This document shows positions 17,569 to 26,964 of a stretch of DNA of 64,000 nt, piece after piece (the stretch's first letter is position 1; the number at the start of each line of letters is the position of its first letter). The notes beneath the pieces are model-generated. The model was not told the origin of the DNA and searched no databases. It saw nothing but the letters and a program-made list of their open reading frames with translations. A program made the position numbers and the translations under genes. This DNA is from an uncultured Lachnobacterium sp. (GTDB lineage Bacteria > Bacillota > Clostridia > Lachnospirales > Lachnospiraceae): assembly GCA_900543445.1 (NCBI GenBank), contig UQRC01000009.1:1-64000 (forward strand), read 5' to 3'.

Positions 17569-17891
17569 GCACGTCTCCTCCGCTCCTCTTTCAGATACGA
17601 CCATACATCAACATCACCGGTATGCTGATAAGTCTCTTCAATAATCTGCTGCGTAAGTTCGATCGCAGCATCGTATCCCTTCGCCAGACCGATGATCTTC
17701 AGATTCTTCTTCGGATAACTTTTCTGCATAAGCTGCCACGCTGGAATAATATCTAACAGGTTGTCCGGATTGCTTGCAAAAGCGATCACATACACAGATA
17801 CCGTGCCTGCATTATGGTTGATTTTCCATTTGATGCGACCGACTTTATCCCCGATCGATTCGCTGACGTAAAGCTTACGATACCACTTCAT
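17565..17891 (-). CDS. Conserved hypothetical protein, 108 residues
   Basis: From ATG 17891 (MKWYRKLYVSES), with GGAG 7 bases upstream; a TTG two codons earlier is less likely. The product is a small soluble alpha/beta protein, with hydrophobic strands GTVSVYVIAFA and LKIIGLAKGYDAAIEL and a basic end. No catalytic motif is recognised. It lies between the Nudix and DUF2953 genes and overlaps the latter, so it belongs to the same transcript. I cannot assign a function. Confidence 0.75.
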   Translation of the reverse strand: MKWYRKLYVSESIGDKVGRIKWKINHNAGTVSVYVIAFASNPDNLLDIIPAWQLMQKSYPKKNLKIIGLAKGYDAAIELTQQIIEETYQHTGDVDVWSYLKEERRRRA

Positions 17892-17918
17892 CCGCAAACT
17901 CCTTTGGTCTTGTGATAC

Positions 17919-18371
17919 TCAATAATACTTGTGGGTTCCCCACAGATTACTCTTCTTTAAATCCAGATACTCATTGTACGCTTTCTCAAGAATCTGCTTT
18001 TCATTTGCAAACTTGAGCAGATGATACGCCTCATGATACTTATAATATCCGGAATCCACGAAATATTCTTCCTTTTGTGGCTTACTATAATAACTTTCGC
18101 CCATCATCAGATACCAGTGCACATCCTTCTCTACGGTATCCTCCGGAACTGAAAATGTATAATGACTCTTGCCAACATACTGAATAATGGTCGCTGCAGC
18201 TCCGGTCTCTTCTTTTACCTCACGGATTGCAGTATCCTTGTATTCTTCTCCCTTTTCTACAGTGCCCTTGGGGAGAACCCAGCCTTCATATTTATTTCTG
18301 TAATTCTTGTACAGAAGTAAAATCTTTCCACGAAAAATTACCACACCGCCACAGCTCGTCGCTTCGATCAT
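17919..18371 (-). CDS. Nudix hydrolase
   Basis: A 150-residue protein. The Nudix box GTVEKGEEYKDTAIREVKEE lies near residues 36-55, with the conserved ETGAAATI that follows. The N-terminus EATSCGGVVIFRGKILLLYK is typical of Ap4A hydrolase/MutT-like members. It hydrolyses a nucleoside diphosphate linked to another group; the substrate cannot be told from sequence. It lies between the PBP gene and the 108-residue gene on the same strand. Confidence 0.9.
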   Translation of the reverse strand: MIEATSCGGVVIFRGKILLLYKNYRNKYEGWVLPKGTVEKGEEYKDTAIREVKEETGAAATIIQYVGKSHYTFSVPEDTVEKDVHWYLMMGESYYSKPQKEEYFVDSGYYKYHEAYHLLKFANEKQILEKAYNEYLDLKKSNLWGTHKYY

Positions 18372-18418
18372 TGCTAAACCTCCTGTGCCGTGTTACAAAA
18401 ACTTCTGTCAAAAGTATA

Positions 18419-19864
18419 TCATTTGTTAAAATATACGTCAAATACCTTCTTGGCGATTGGCACCGCATAAGTGCCCCCCGCTCCACTGTTCTCTACAACA
18501 ACTGCAATTGCAAGATCCTTATAACCTTCCTTCTTTGCAAAGCCTACAAACCATGCATTCGTCTGATCCGAAGAATCCGACACCTGCGCCGTTCCTGTCT
18601 TACCGCTTGCTTCATATGACTGTCCGGCAAGCTTACTTCCTGTACCGGAAGTCACAACAGAACGCATATATTTCTGCAGAAGCCGCGCTTCCTTTTCCGT
18701 CATGAGAGATCCATATTCCTTCGCCTCATTCGTCTTCACGGTAACGCCGGCGGCATTCTGGGTATGATCCACCATATAAGGCGTCATGAGTGTTCCGTCA
18801 TTATCAATTGCACTGGCAACAAGCATCATATGAAGCGGAGACACAAGGGTCTTTCCCTGACCGATTCCGGTCTCCATCACCATTCCTGTTGTATCGGATT
18901 TCGACAATGAAAAACTGCTTTTGGAAGAGTCAAATGCGATTGGAAGACTCTTGTTAAAAAGCATAGAATCACATAATTCCTTGAATTTATTTCTATTTAA
19001 AGTCAATGCAATGTTTGCAAACGAGGAATTGCAGGAATTGGCAAAGGAAGCTTCCAGATCCTGTGTTCCGTGTCGATGATTACCGGCACAGTGAATCGTC
19101 TTGCCGTCCACTGTGATAGAACCGTTACAGTCATAACGGTAATCCTCGTATCCTTTTGTATTCTCTCTATAATATTCAAGCGCTGTAAAAATCTTAAACA
19201 CGGATCCTGGCGCATATTTTCCCTGCGTTGCACGGTTATAGAGTGCCGTACTGGAATCACTGTTTACCGTCTCCCAGTCTCTTTTGATCGTGTTCGGATC
19301 AAAGTCCGGTTTTGAGACCATGGTAATGATCTTCCCCGTCTCCGGTTCCATCGCGATCACTGCACCGTCAAAGCTGCCAAGTGCCTCATAAGCCGCCTTC
19401 TGTACATCCGCATCAAAGGTTGTGACAACGGTATCTCCCTGTGTCTTGTTGCCAGCAAGATCCGCTCCCATCTGTTTTAAAAAGAATTCATGCGAGCGGA
19501 GCAGTTCAAAGTTCTCCTGATTCTCGATCCCTGCTTTGCCATTCACAGAATATCCGATTGCATGCGCGAACATCCGGCCATACGGATATTCTCTGGTCTC
19601 CGACTTATCTTTACTCACCTTCGTTGTAGCAAGTACCTGTCCGTCCGAAGAAAGAATATCTCCACGGATCACCCGCTCCGAGAAGAGATCCTGCAGCGAA
19701 TTGTACGGACTATTGATAAAAGCCTCACTTTTATATACCTGAAAATATACAAAATACGCCATAAGACCGAGAAAAAGCGCCAAAAACAGATACATGATCA
19801 CAAGAAATTCTTTGTTTCTCGCTACTTTGGGTCTACTTTTGTTTTTCTTTTTATTTCTAACCAC
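18419..19864 (-). CDS. Class B penicillin-binding protein (transpeptidase)
   Basis: The frame stays open from 19930, but the best start is GTG 19864, because GGAGG lies 8 bases before it (481 residues). A basic tail and one membrane helix (about residues 20-45) are followed by the transpeptidase domain. The catalytic SVFK tetrad (PGSVFKIFT), the SCN motif (ANSCNSSFAN) and KTGTAQ are all present. It cross-links peptidoglycan outside the membrane. It follows an FtsW/RodA/SpoVE polymerase gene by 80 bases, the usual polymerase/transpeptidase pairing. Whether it serves elongation or spore cortex is unresolved. Confidence 0.9.
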   Translation of the reverse strand: MVRNKKKNKSRPKVARNKEFLVIMYLFLALFLGLMAYFVYFQVYKSEAFINSPYNSLQDLFSERVIRGDILSSDGQVLATTKVSKDKSETREYPYGRMFAHAIGYSVNGKAGIENQENFELLRSHEFFLKQMGADLAGNKTQGDTVVTTFDADVQKAAYEALGSFDGAVIAMEPETGKIITMVSKPDFDPNTIKRDWETVNSDSSTALYNRATQGKYAPGSVFKIFTALEYYRENTKGYEDYRYDCNGSITVDGKTIHCAGNHRHGTQDLEASFANSCNSSFANIALTLNRNKFKELCDSMLFNKSLPIAFDSSKSSFSLSKSDTTGMVMETGIGQGKTLVSPLHMMLVASAIDNDGTLMTPYMVDHTQNAAGVTVKTNEAKEYGSLMTEKEARLLQKYMRSVVTSGTGSKLAGQSYEASGKTGTAQVSDSSDQTNAWFVGFAKKEGYKDLAIAVVVENSGAGGTYAVPIAKKVFDVYFNK

Positions 19865-19943
19865 GTGATTCGCCTCCACATAACTTACACTTGTGTTTGT
19901 TAGGATACGCCCTCTTTCCATAACCAACATCCGTCACTCAATT

Positions 19944-21317
19944 TCATGTCCGTTTTCTCCCTGTATTGTTGCCTTTTTGTTTTCGTTTCTTACGATTTCC
20001 AATATTCTCTGTTTCCTTTGTTGCATTCGCAATATAAAGTCCCTGAATCATTCCAAAGACGATCATCGTAGAGAGAAGCGAACTTCCACCGTAACTTACC
20101 AGTGGCAGTGTCACACCGGTGGATGGAATGAATTTGATCACTCCTCCGATTGTGAGAAACACCTGCAATGCATAGAGCGTTCCGAGTCCCACCGCAGTCA
20201 GGCGGTAAAAATTATCCTTAAGCAGCATTGCTACATTCATGATCATAAAGAAACAGCTTACGCACACCATGATCAGACAGAGTGCAAACACACCGCCCAT
20301 CTCCTCCGAGATTGCCGCAAAGACAAAATCCTTCGATACAACCGGAATCTTGTTCGGCATTCCCTGATTCAGTCCAAGTCCAAACCATCCGCCGGTTCCG
20401 ATCGCAAAAAGCGACTGGCAGATCTGATAGCCCGCATTGTCAATGACCGCAAGCGGATCCGACCATGCAAGCACTCGCGTCTGCACATGCGAGAAAATCT
20501 TATATCCGACAAGTGCAGCCACCGTCATAAGTCCAAGTCCCGCTCCAAAATACGCAAACTTTCTTGTTGCCACATAGATCATAACCAGATAGGTAAAGAA
20601 ATATAGTAAAGCACCACCTAAGTCCTTCGAAGCCACCAGTGCAAGCACAAATACTGCAGATACAACACTTGTCACGACAAGCTGATGAAAATCCTGCCTG
20701 CGATAAAGCATCGAAGCGATAAACATGACAAATATGATTTTCACAAACTCAGACGGCTGAATCGAAATTCCCCCGATAGAGATTGACAATTTTGCACCAT
20801 AACTCGTCTGTCCCGCTACCGCTACGACCGCGAGCGCGCCGATTCCAAGTATTGCATAGATCCATGTCAGTTTGCGAAAAAGTGACATATTGCGAAGCAC
20901 TAACGGAATCAACAGTCCGATAAACATTCCGGCACATACGAAAATAAACTGGCGAAATGCTTTCTCAAAAGACAACCGGGTCAAAATGATAAATCCGATG
21001 GCAAGCAGCATACACATATTGTTAAGGACAAGCTCGGAGGCCTGCTTATACAACAGATGATAAGAGCCGATCATCATAACAAGAAGCACCAGCTGCATCA
21101 GATAAAAGCCGATCATCTGCACATTTCCGGTCGTTAAATACAACACAAGAAATGCATCAAAATGGATGACAAACAATATTCCTCTCTGCACTCCATAAAT
21201 ATGCTTTTGTTCTTCGACATCCCCCTCATATTTGAACACATGAAAACACTCAAAGGTGTAGATCATAAATAAAATGATCATCAAATATTTCGATGCCTGT
21301 ACAATAAGATGCACCAT
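19944..21317 (-). CDS. FtsW/RodA/SpoVE family peptidoglycan polymerase
   Basis: A 457-residue SEDS protein with about twelve hydrophobic segments. Family motifs are GGISIQPSEFVKI, ASKDLGGALLYF, the LAWSDP loop, FAAISEEMGG and the C-terminal PLVSYGGSSLLSTMIVFG. It has two to three extra N-terminal helices compared with classic RodA, and a very basic tail. It polymerises lipid II glycan strands with the partner PBP encoded next. GAGGAG precedes the ATG. The gene follows the U32 gene by 3 bases. Confidence 0.92.
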   Translation of the reverse strand: MVHLIVQASKYLMIILFMIYTFECFHVFKYEGDVEEQKHIYGVQRGILFVIHFDAFLVLYLTTGNVQMIGFYLMQLVLLVMMIGSYHLLYKQASELVLNNMCMLLAIGFIILTRLSFEKAFRQFIFVCAGMFIGLLIPLVLRNMSLFRKLTWIYAILGIGALAVVAVAGQTSYGAKLSISIGGISIQPSEFVKIIFVMFIASMLYRRQDFHQLVVTSVVSAVFVLALVASKDLGGALLYFFTYLVMIYVATRKFAYFGAGLGLMTVAALVGYKIFSHVQTRVLAWSDPLAVIDNAGYQICQSLFAIGTGGWFGLGLNQGMPNKIPVVSKDFVFAAISEEMGGVFALCLIMVCVSCFFMIMNVAMLLKDNFYRLTAVGLGTLYALQVFLTIGGVIKFIPSTGVTLPLVSYGGSSLLSTMIVFGMIQGLYIANATKETENIGNRKKRKQKGNNTGRKRT

Positions 21318-21320
21318 AAT

Positions 21321-23633
21321 TTATTCGACTCCTCTTTTATAATGACCGTTCGTGTAACGATCCTTCCACTCAGACGGATATCCCTCTCTCCGTCCTGTCA
21401 CAAACTCTTCCATCAGATCAAGAACCGCTTTTGTCTCACTCCCTGTTTCCACTGTGAAGTCAACACGAAACTCCTGCATTCCGCTTTTTTTCAGTTCCTT
21501 CATATTGGCAAAAAGCATAACCGGAAGCGAATTATACACAACATTGTAACAGGCATCGCAATAATTCTTAACCGGAAATTCTTTGCGGTAACGATCCTTC
21601 AGATAACAAAGTCCCGGTTTCTTATCACATCCGCAAGTGTTTGCATGCACACATGGAGCTGTTGTCATAAGCGGATAATAACCATAGACGACCATCGCAC
21701 TATTTGTATTGTCCCGATGTAAAATTTCTTTGCGATTCAACTCGAGCGGAACCGTATTTTCACAGACCGTAAGCGAATGAAACATCTGTATTGCGCGGTC
21801 ATTATAGGTATAAAGATTATGATCAATCACAACCTGATCCATATGGAATAATTCTTCTGCCAAAGCCAGTTCCTCATAATTTCTTACCATAATGCCATCC
21901 AACGATAATGCCTGCAATTCATCCTGATATTCAAAGAACAGATCCGACATCCGTGCCCTGAAAATGCGTGGCAATGCAAAATATACTTCCTTTTGCTTCT
22001 CTTTTATGCAAAGAATATCTTCCCTAAGCTCTTTCGGAAAAGTATTCCAACGATAAGCACTAAAATCAAGATAGATACGCCTGATCCATTCTTTTTTCAG
22101 GATTTCAGACAAGACATCTCTGTTCTCAATCAGACAACTGCAACGAGGTTCCTTGACTGCCGCCTTTGCATCTGATACATGAGAATCAGACTCACAATCT
22201 AAGGAACCCTGCAATCCGTTTTTATCTTGTTTCGCTTCGTAATTTTCTGCGACTTCATTCTGTAAAGCGAAAGAATTCCTGCTTCTGCGATAAGATGCAA
22301 GAATCGATTCTATAAGCTGATCTACAGCCTCTCGACGAAGCTGATTCAGGGCACCAACCGGAAGGAAAATATTCTCATCCATATCAACTGTGATCGTTTC
22401 CATCTCAAATGGAGTGTCACCGGTCTTTGTCATACGGGTTTTCAGATCCTCAACGCTTAACGGCTTCTTTTGTGCAGACATAACTTCCATTCCACCCACA
22501 CAGATCGTATGATTTTCTGCGGTAATTTCATAGGTTGCAGTCTGTCCAAGATGCAATGTTAAATGTCCTCTTGCCGGAATCTTCCTCTCATGATTCACAT
22601 AACGATCGATTATCGCATTCTGCAAAGCCTCATTTGTTTTCGCATAACTTGGCTTCACAAACGTCACCATATCCGCACCGTTTTGCTTATGATAATATCC
22701 GTCTGTAAATCCACAGCGGTTACCAAGATCTAAGATATCCTGCATATCGGATTTGCTGAGATTTTTCTGCTTCTTATGTTCGAGAAACTGATCAATGTAT
22801 TTCCGGTAATAAGAAACCACACCGGCAGCATACGGCGCCTGCTTCATTCTTCCCTCAATCTTGAGGGAATAGACACCTGCCTCGTAAAGCTGCTCCAGAT
22901 CCTCAATCCCACACATATCCTTAAGACTCAATACATAACTGTCTTTCTCATAAGTTTTGTGATTCTCATCAAGTACGGAATACGCAAGACGGCAAGGCTG
23001 CGCGCAACGTCCTCTATTACCGCTTCGACCGCCGAGCATGCTGCTGAGCAGACATTGTCCGGAATAGCAATAACACAGTGCACCGTGCACAAATGCTTCC
23101 AATTCTACACCGGTCTCATCATAGATCTGTTTCATCTCGGCCAGCGAAACCTCCCTTGCCATCACGACACGCTCTGCGCCGAGTCTCTGCATCATTTTTG
23201 CGCCCTCAACGCCTGTCACCGTCATCTGCGTACTGGTATGAATTGGGAGATCCGGAAAATGCCTCCGAACAAACGAAAAAACTCCCATATCCTGCACCAG
23301 CACTGCATCCAGCCCCTGCTCATAGAAAGGAAGAAGATAGTCATAAAGTTTGCGCGTCAATTCCGTATTCTTAAGAAGCGTATTGACCGTCAGATAAACC
23401 TTCGCTCCATGAAGATGTGCATAATCAATCGCCGCAAGAAGTTCCTCCGTCGAAAAATTATTGGCATACGCACGGGCTCCAAACAAATCTCCTCCAACAT
23501 AGACTGCATCCGCTCCGGCAGCAATCACCGCCTTAAAGATTTCAAAGGAACCTGCCGGTGCCAATAGTTCAAATCCGCGCTCTCTCGTATTCTGTTTCTT
23601 TGTAATTACGTCTCTTGTCATCTCTATATTCAT
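21321..23633 (-). CDS. Peptidase U32 family protein (RlhA/TrhP-like RNA hydroxylation)
   Basis: A 770-residue protein. The U32 barrel starts ELLAPAGSFEIFKAVIAAGA near residue 22. The cysteine-rich region EAFVHGALCYCYSGQC and RGRCAQPCR lies near 183-220, and the DUF3656 middle and C-terminal repeats follow. Although called collagenases, characterised bacterial U32 proteins hydroxylate rRNA C2501 (RlhA) or tRNA U34 (TrhP); which applies here is open. The last 130 residues contain another cysteine cluster (CVHANTCGCDKKPGLC), suggesting an Fe-S site. It heads the FtsW-PBP run. Confidence 0.85.
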   Translation of the reverse strand: MNIEMTRDVITKKQNTRERGFELLAPAGSFEIFKAVIAAGADAVYVGGDLFGARAYANNFSTEELLAAIDYAHLHGAKVYLTVNTLLKNTELTRKLYDYLLPFYEQGLDAVLVQDMGVFSFVRRHFPDLPIHTSTQMTVTGVEGAKMMQRLGAERVVMAREVSLAEMKQIYDETGVELEAFVHGALCYCYSGQCLLSSMLGGRSGNRGRCAQPCRLAYSVLDENHKTYEKDSYVLSLKDMCGIEDLEQLYEAGVYSLKIEGRMKQAPYAAGVVSYYRKYIDQFLEHKKQKNLSKSDMQDILDLGNRCGFTDGYYHKQNGADMVTFVKPSYAKTNEALQNAIIDRYVNHERKIPARGHLTLHLGQTATYEITAENHTICVGGMEVMSAQKKPLSVEDLKTRMTKTGDTPFEMETITVDMDENIFLPVGALNQLRREAVDQLIESILASYRRSRNSFALQNEVAENYEAKQDKNGLQGSLDCESDSHVSDAKAAVKEPRCSCLIENRDVLSEILKKEWIRRIYLDFSAYRWNTFPKELREDILCIKEKQKEVYFALPRIFRARMSDLFFEYQDELQALSLDGIMVRNYEELALAEELFHMDQVVIDHNLYTYNDRAIQMFHSLTVCENTVPLELNRKEILHRDNTNSAMVVYGYYPLMTTAPCVHANTCGCDKKPGLCYLKDRYRKEFPVKNYCDACYNVVYNSLPVMLFANMKELKKSGMQEFRVDFTVETGSETKAVLDLMEEFVTGRREGYPSEWKDRYTNGHYKRGVE

Positions 23634-23657
23634 GTTTCTCCGATCAAATTCCTATGA

Positions 23658-23687
23658 TAAAAATGCTGCCGCTTAATGCGACAGCAT
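23658..23687 (-). terminator. Rho-independent terminator after zapA
   Basis: On the minus strand a 10-bp stem ATGCTGTCGC/GCGGCAGCAT (one G-U pair) with a 5-base loop is followed by five T, placed right after the zapA stop. Confidence 0.85.
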
Positions 23688-23692
23688 CCTGA

Positions 23693-24148
23693 TTATTTTT
23701 TCTTCGTATTTGTATTGGAAGCAGATGAAACAGGCTTACCATCAAGAAGCTTATCCTCAAGTGCAGCTTCCAGTCGTGCCTTATTCAAAAGCAATTCCTT
23801 ATTCTCCTGCTCAAGTTCCTTCAAGGAAGACTCCGCGCTCTCTGTCTTAATCTGGTTCGAAATCAGATCATGTTTCAGATCATAGAGTTCCTTGTCCTTA
23901 TTCTCGATATCCCGCTCAAGCTTTTCAACCTGCGCCTTCGCTTTAAAATAATCATCTGCAATATTAAGCTGAATCAATGTATTCTTCATATTAAGAGGAA
24001 TATGACGATAATCCTCAATTGCTTCGAATTCGTTGATCTTATTATTGATATAAGCAGCAACCTTCTGAAGATATTCCTCTCCCTCATAACCGCTCAATGT
24101 ATATACTTTTCCATCAATTACCACTTCGGCACTTGTTTTGGCTGACAT
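23693..24148 (-). CDS. zapA: Cell division protein ZapA
   Basis: A 151-residue protein from ATG 24148 (MSAKTSAEVVIDGK), with GGAGG 7 bases upstream. The N-terminal ZapA domain shows VYTLSGYEGEEYLQKVAAYI. A long coiled coil (about 60-130) and a basic Lys-rich tail follow. ZapA bundles FtsZ filaments at midcell. The C-terminal extension beyond the usual 85-110 residues is common in clostridia. It is the last gene of the miaB-ruvAB run, followed by a terminator. Confidence 0.88.
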   Translation of the reverse strand: MSAKTSAEVVIDGKVYTLSGYEGEEYLQKVAAYINNKINEFEAIEDYRHIPLNMKNTLIQLNIADDYFKAKAQVEKLERDIENKDKELYDLKHDLISNQIKTESAESSLKELEQENKELLLNKARLEAALEDKLLDGKPVSSASNTNTKKK

Positions 24149-24282
24149 ATCGTATCCTCCAGTTCTCTTACGCACTATATCTTGTATTATAATCGCAATG
24201 AGGCGCAAAAGCAACTGCTACTTACGAAATAATTGATCCTTTGGATAGGAAATTCCATCATCGAAGCAATACGGCATAAAAG

Positions 24283-25278
24283 TTATACACGTTCCCTCTC
24301 AAAATGCTCATAAGCGAAATCCGTTGCCACACGCCCCTTCGGTGTACGATTGATAAATCCATTCTTCACAAGATAAGGTTCATAGACATCCTCAATCGTT
24401 CCGGAATCCTCACCAATTGCGGCTGCAAGCGTATCAAGACCGACCGGACCACCAGCGAATTTATCAATAATCGTCAGAATGATATTGCGGTCGTTCTGAT
24501 CCAGTCCCATCTTATCCACTTCAAGAAGATCAAGCGCAAATGCAGCAACTTCATACGTAATCCTGCCGTCATATTTCACCTGTGCAAAATCTCTTACTCG
24601 CTTGAGCAGACGATTGGCAAGTCTAGGCGTTCCTCTCGAACGGCGCGCAAGTTCAAATGCTCCCTTGTCATCAATCGCCACATCAAGCACATGAGCAGAC
24701 TGCAAAATGATCGACTTCAGTTCATCCACCGTATAATATTCCATATGACTGACCACACCAAAACGGTCACGCAGCGGCGCAGAAAGCATTCCGGCTCGCG
24801 TTGTTGCACCGACCAGTGTAAATTTAGGGAGATTCAGGCGAATCGATCTTGCCGATTCTCCTTTGCCAATCATCACATCGATTGCATAGTCCTCCATCGC
24901 CGGATATAAAACCTCCTCTACCTGTCGATTCAATCGGTGGATTTCATCGACAAAGAGGATATCTCCCTCCGCGAGATTATTGAGAATTGCAGCCATCTCT
25001 CCCGGCTTTGCAATCGCAGGTCCTGAAGTCACCTTAAGGTGCGTACCCATCTCATTGGCAATAATCCCGGCCAGTGTCGTCTTACCAAGTCCGGGCGGTC
25101 CGTAAAAGAGAACATGATCAAGTGCCTCTCCTCGCTCCTTCGCCGCCTCGATATAGACTTTCATATTATCTTTAATCTTTTCCTGTCCGATATAATCCTC
25201 CAGGCGCTGCGGACGCAGACTCGATTCAATCTTGTAATCCTCCTCCTGCAGCTGCGTAGAAATTACACGCTTTTCCAT
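24283..25278 (-). CDS. ruvB: Holliday junction branch migration helicase RuvB
   Basis: A 331-residue AAA+ protein. It has the RuvB start [13 protein letters not shown], Walker [11 protein letters not shown] near residue 60, Walker B DEIHRL near 112, sensor 1 [18 protein letters not shown] near 158 and a winged-helix C-terminus ([15 protein letters not shown]). With RuvA it drives branch migration of recombination intermediates. It follows ruvA by 77 bases. Confidence 0.97.
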   Translation of the reverse strand: MEKRVISTQLQEEDYKIESSLRPQRLEDYIGQEKIKDNMKVYIEAAKERGEALDHVLFYGPPGLGKTTLAGIIANEMGTHLKVTSGPAIAKPGEMAAILNNLAEGDILFVDEIHRLNRQVEEVLYPAMEDYAIDVMIGKGESARSIRLNLPKFTLVGATTRAGMLSAPLRDRFGVVSHMEYYTVDELKSIILQSAHVLDVAIDDKGAFELARRSRGTPRLANRLLKRVRDFAQVKYDGRITYEVAAFALDLLEVDKMGLDQNDRNIILTIIDKFAGGPVGLDTLAAAIGEDSGTIEDVYEPYLVKNGFINRTPKGRVATDFAYEHFERERV

Positions 25279-25355
25279 CTGTGGATTCTCCTTGTATTGA
25301 TCTAAATTCCATCGACGATTACCACAATAAAAGAGTCGCGATCGTCCAAACTTAA

Positions 25356-25964
25356 TTACAGCAGAAATTTAAGTGCTGCTTTCAGCACATCTTCAACATC
25401 CATGTCTTCGGTAATGGTAACTTTGGAAACTGCCTTCAGACTCTCCGTGCTGGAATATCCAAGTGCAGACAGTGCCATAACGGCATCATTCTTGACAGAA
25501 GCGCCACCCGCAGACTGTGCTCTCTCTTCCACATGCATCGTCTTCTTCTCAAAGGCGTCTTCCAGTGACATCTTATCCTTGAGTTCTAAAATCACTCTCT
25601 GTGCCGTCTTCGCACCAATTCCCGGAGCCTTGGAGATTGCCTTCGCATCGCCGGATAATACGGCAAAACGCAGATCGTCCGCATCCAGTGTCGAGAGGAT
25701 AGCAAGCCCTCCCTTCGGTCCAATTCCGCTTACCGTGATCAATTGCTTAAACAATTCCAGATCATCCTTCGTCAGGAAACCGTAAAGCACCATCACATCC
25801 TCACGCAGATGCAGATAAGTATACACCTTAAGTTCCTCCCCGACAGGCGGAAGATATTCAAACGTCTTCGCCGGAATAAAAATCCGGTATCCGATTCCCC
25901 CGGTCTCTATCACGATATAATCGATATCAATCTCTGTCAATTCACCCTTAATATATGCGTACAC
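25356..25964 (-). CDS. ruvA: Holliday junction DNA-binding protein RuvA
   Basis: A 202-residue protein, normal length. Domain I ([20 protein letters not shown]) is an OB fold. The two helix-hairpin-helix motifs are [13 protein letters not shown] near residue 77 and [19 protein letters not shown] near 111. A linker and the RuvB-binding domain III ([19 protein letters not shown]) follow. It holds the four-way junction for RuvB, encoded next. Confidence 0.96.
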   Translation of the reverse strand: MYAYIKGELTEIDIDYIVIETGGIGYRIFIPAKTFEYLPPVGEELKVYTYLHLREDVMVLYGFLTKDDLELFKQLITVSGIGPKGGLAILSTLDADDLRFAVLSGDAKAISKAPGIGAKTAQRVILELKDKMSLEDAFEKKTMHVEERAQSAGGASVKNDAVMALSALGYSSTESLKAVSKVTITEDMDVEDVLKAALKFLL

Positions 25965-26034
25965 GTTCCTTCATAACTCCTGTTCTTCTATCAATATCTA
26001 CGATTGTACCAAACATTTGTTCTTGTTTCAAGTA

Positions 26035-26562
26035 TTATCTGCTTTTCCATAAGGATTCCGGAATACGAATGACCATCTCCTGCGCAATCACACCGATCAG
26101 CACACCGGTAAGTAATCCACATATCATCAGAAACGGAAAATAGTACATCACATTATAATTTTTCACGATGATCGCCGCAACAATAATCTGACCGAGATTA
26201 TGTGCGATTCCTCCTGCCGCACTCACGGAAATCATCTTAAACCTTCCAAGTCTCTTAAGTATCCACATAACAAGCAGACTAAGTATTCCGCCGACCAGGG
26301 AGTAGAGAATACTGAATGCATTTCCAAACAATACACCGACCAGAAAAACACGGATAACGGAAACCAAAAAAGCATCCCGCATTCCGACCGTGTACAAGAC
26401 AAAAAGAATCACAAAATTGGTTAAGCCTAACTTCATGCCTGGGACTCCAAAGAAAAACGGAATGAGTGTTTCGATATAACTGCAGATCATCGCTACCGCA
26501 ATACACACCCCCAGATATGCAATTCTTTTCACATAATTATCCTTCACTTCTGTCACCTTCAT
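26035..26562 (-). CDS. Gx transporter family membrane protein (Hpre_diP_synt_I)
   Basis: A 175-residue protein with five to six hydrophobic segments. The family pattern PFFFGVPGMKLGLTNFV is near residue 34, with a second glycine-rich LVGGILSLLVMW region and AAGGIAHNLGQI. These proteins resemble S-components of ECF transporters and were once called heptaprenyl diphosphate synthase component I. The ligand is unknown. It follows a NusG domain II protein, a pairing often seen near redox and flavin genes in Firmicutes; here it lies between miaB and ruvA. Confidence 0.85.
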   Translation of the reverse strand: MKVTEVKDNYVKRIAYLGVCIAVAMICSYIETLIPFFFGVPGMKLGLTNFVILFVLYTVGMRDAFLVSVIRVFLVGVLFGNAFSILYSLVGGILSLLVMWILKRLGRFKMISVSAAGGIAHNLGQIIVAAIIVKNYNVMYYFPFLMICGLLTGVLIGVIAQEMVIRIPESLWKSR

Positions 26563-26580
26563 CCTGCATAGTTTCTTAAA

Positions 26581-26964
26581 CTACTGTGCAAATCCATCCA
26601 AAGCATCCTGACCGGCATTCTCCACCGACACCACCACACGGTTCGGAAGACACACGATCGTCTCACCGCTTCGATCAATTGCTTTCTGTTTTACGCACAA
26701 TAGATCCCTGCAGTCTGCATCGATCATATCCGCCTTGTGATCCCTGATCAGAAGCGTATTCGTCACTTCTCCCTGATCATTATAGATCGGGACTTTCTGT
26801 TCCTTCGCAAGATCATATCTTCCATATTCTTTTCCATCAACCGTGACAACCACAGTTGCCCCGGCTTTTCCTTTATCAAAAGAAAAGACTAAGAGCACTG
26901 AAATGCAAACGCAAAGCAGTACTCCTAATAAAAGCAAATCATTTTTTCCGATTCGTTTATTCAT
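26581..26964 (-). CDS. NusG domain II-containing membrane-anchored protein
   Basis: A 127-residue protein. One N-terminal membrane helix (residues about 10-30) is followed by an extracytoplasmic NusG_II domain. Its signature is two cysteines in DADCRDLLCVKQ, then GETIVCLPNRVVVSVE near residues 95-115. The function is unknown; the domain is a small beta-sandwich found beside Gx transporter and ApbE genes. Its start overlaps the miaB stop by 8 bases. Confidence 0.85.
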   Translation of the reverse strand: MNKRIGKNDLLLLGVLLCVCISVLLVFSFDKGKAGATVVVTVDGKEYGRYDLAKEQKVPIYNDQGEVTNTLLIRDHKADMIDADCRDLLCVKQKAIDRSGETIVCLPNRVVVSVENAGQDALDGFAQ

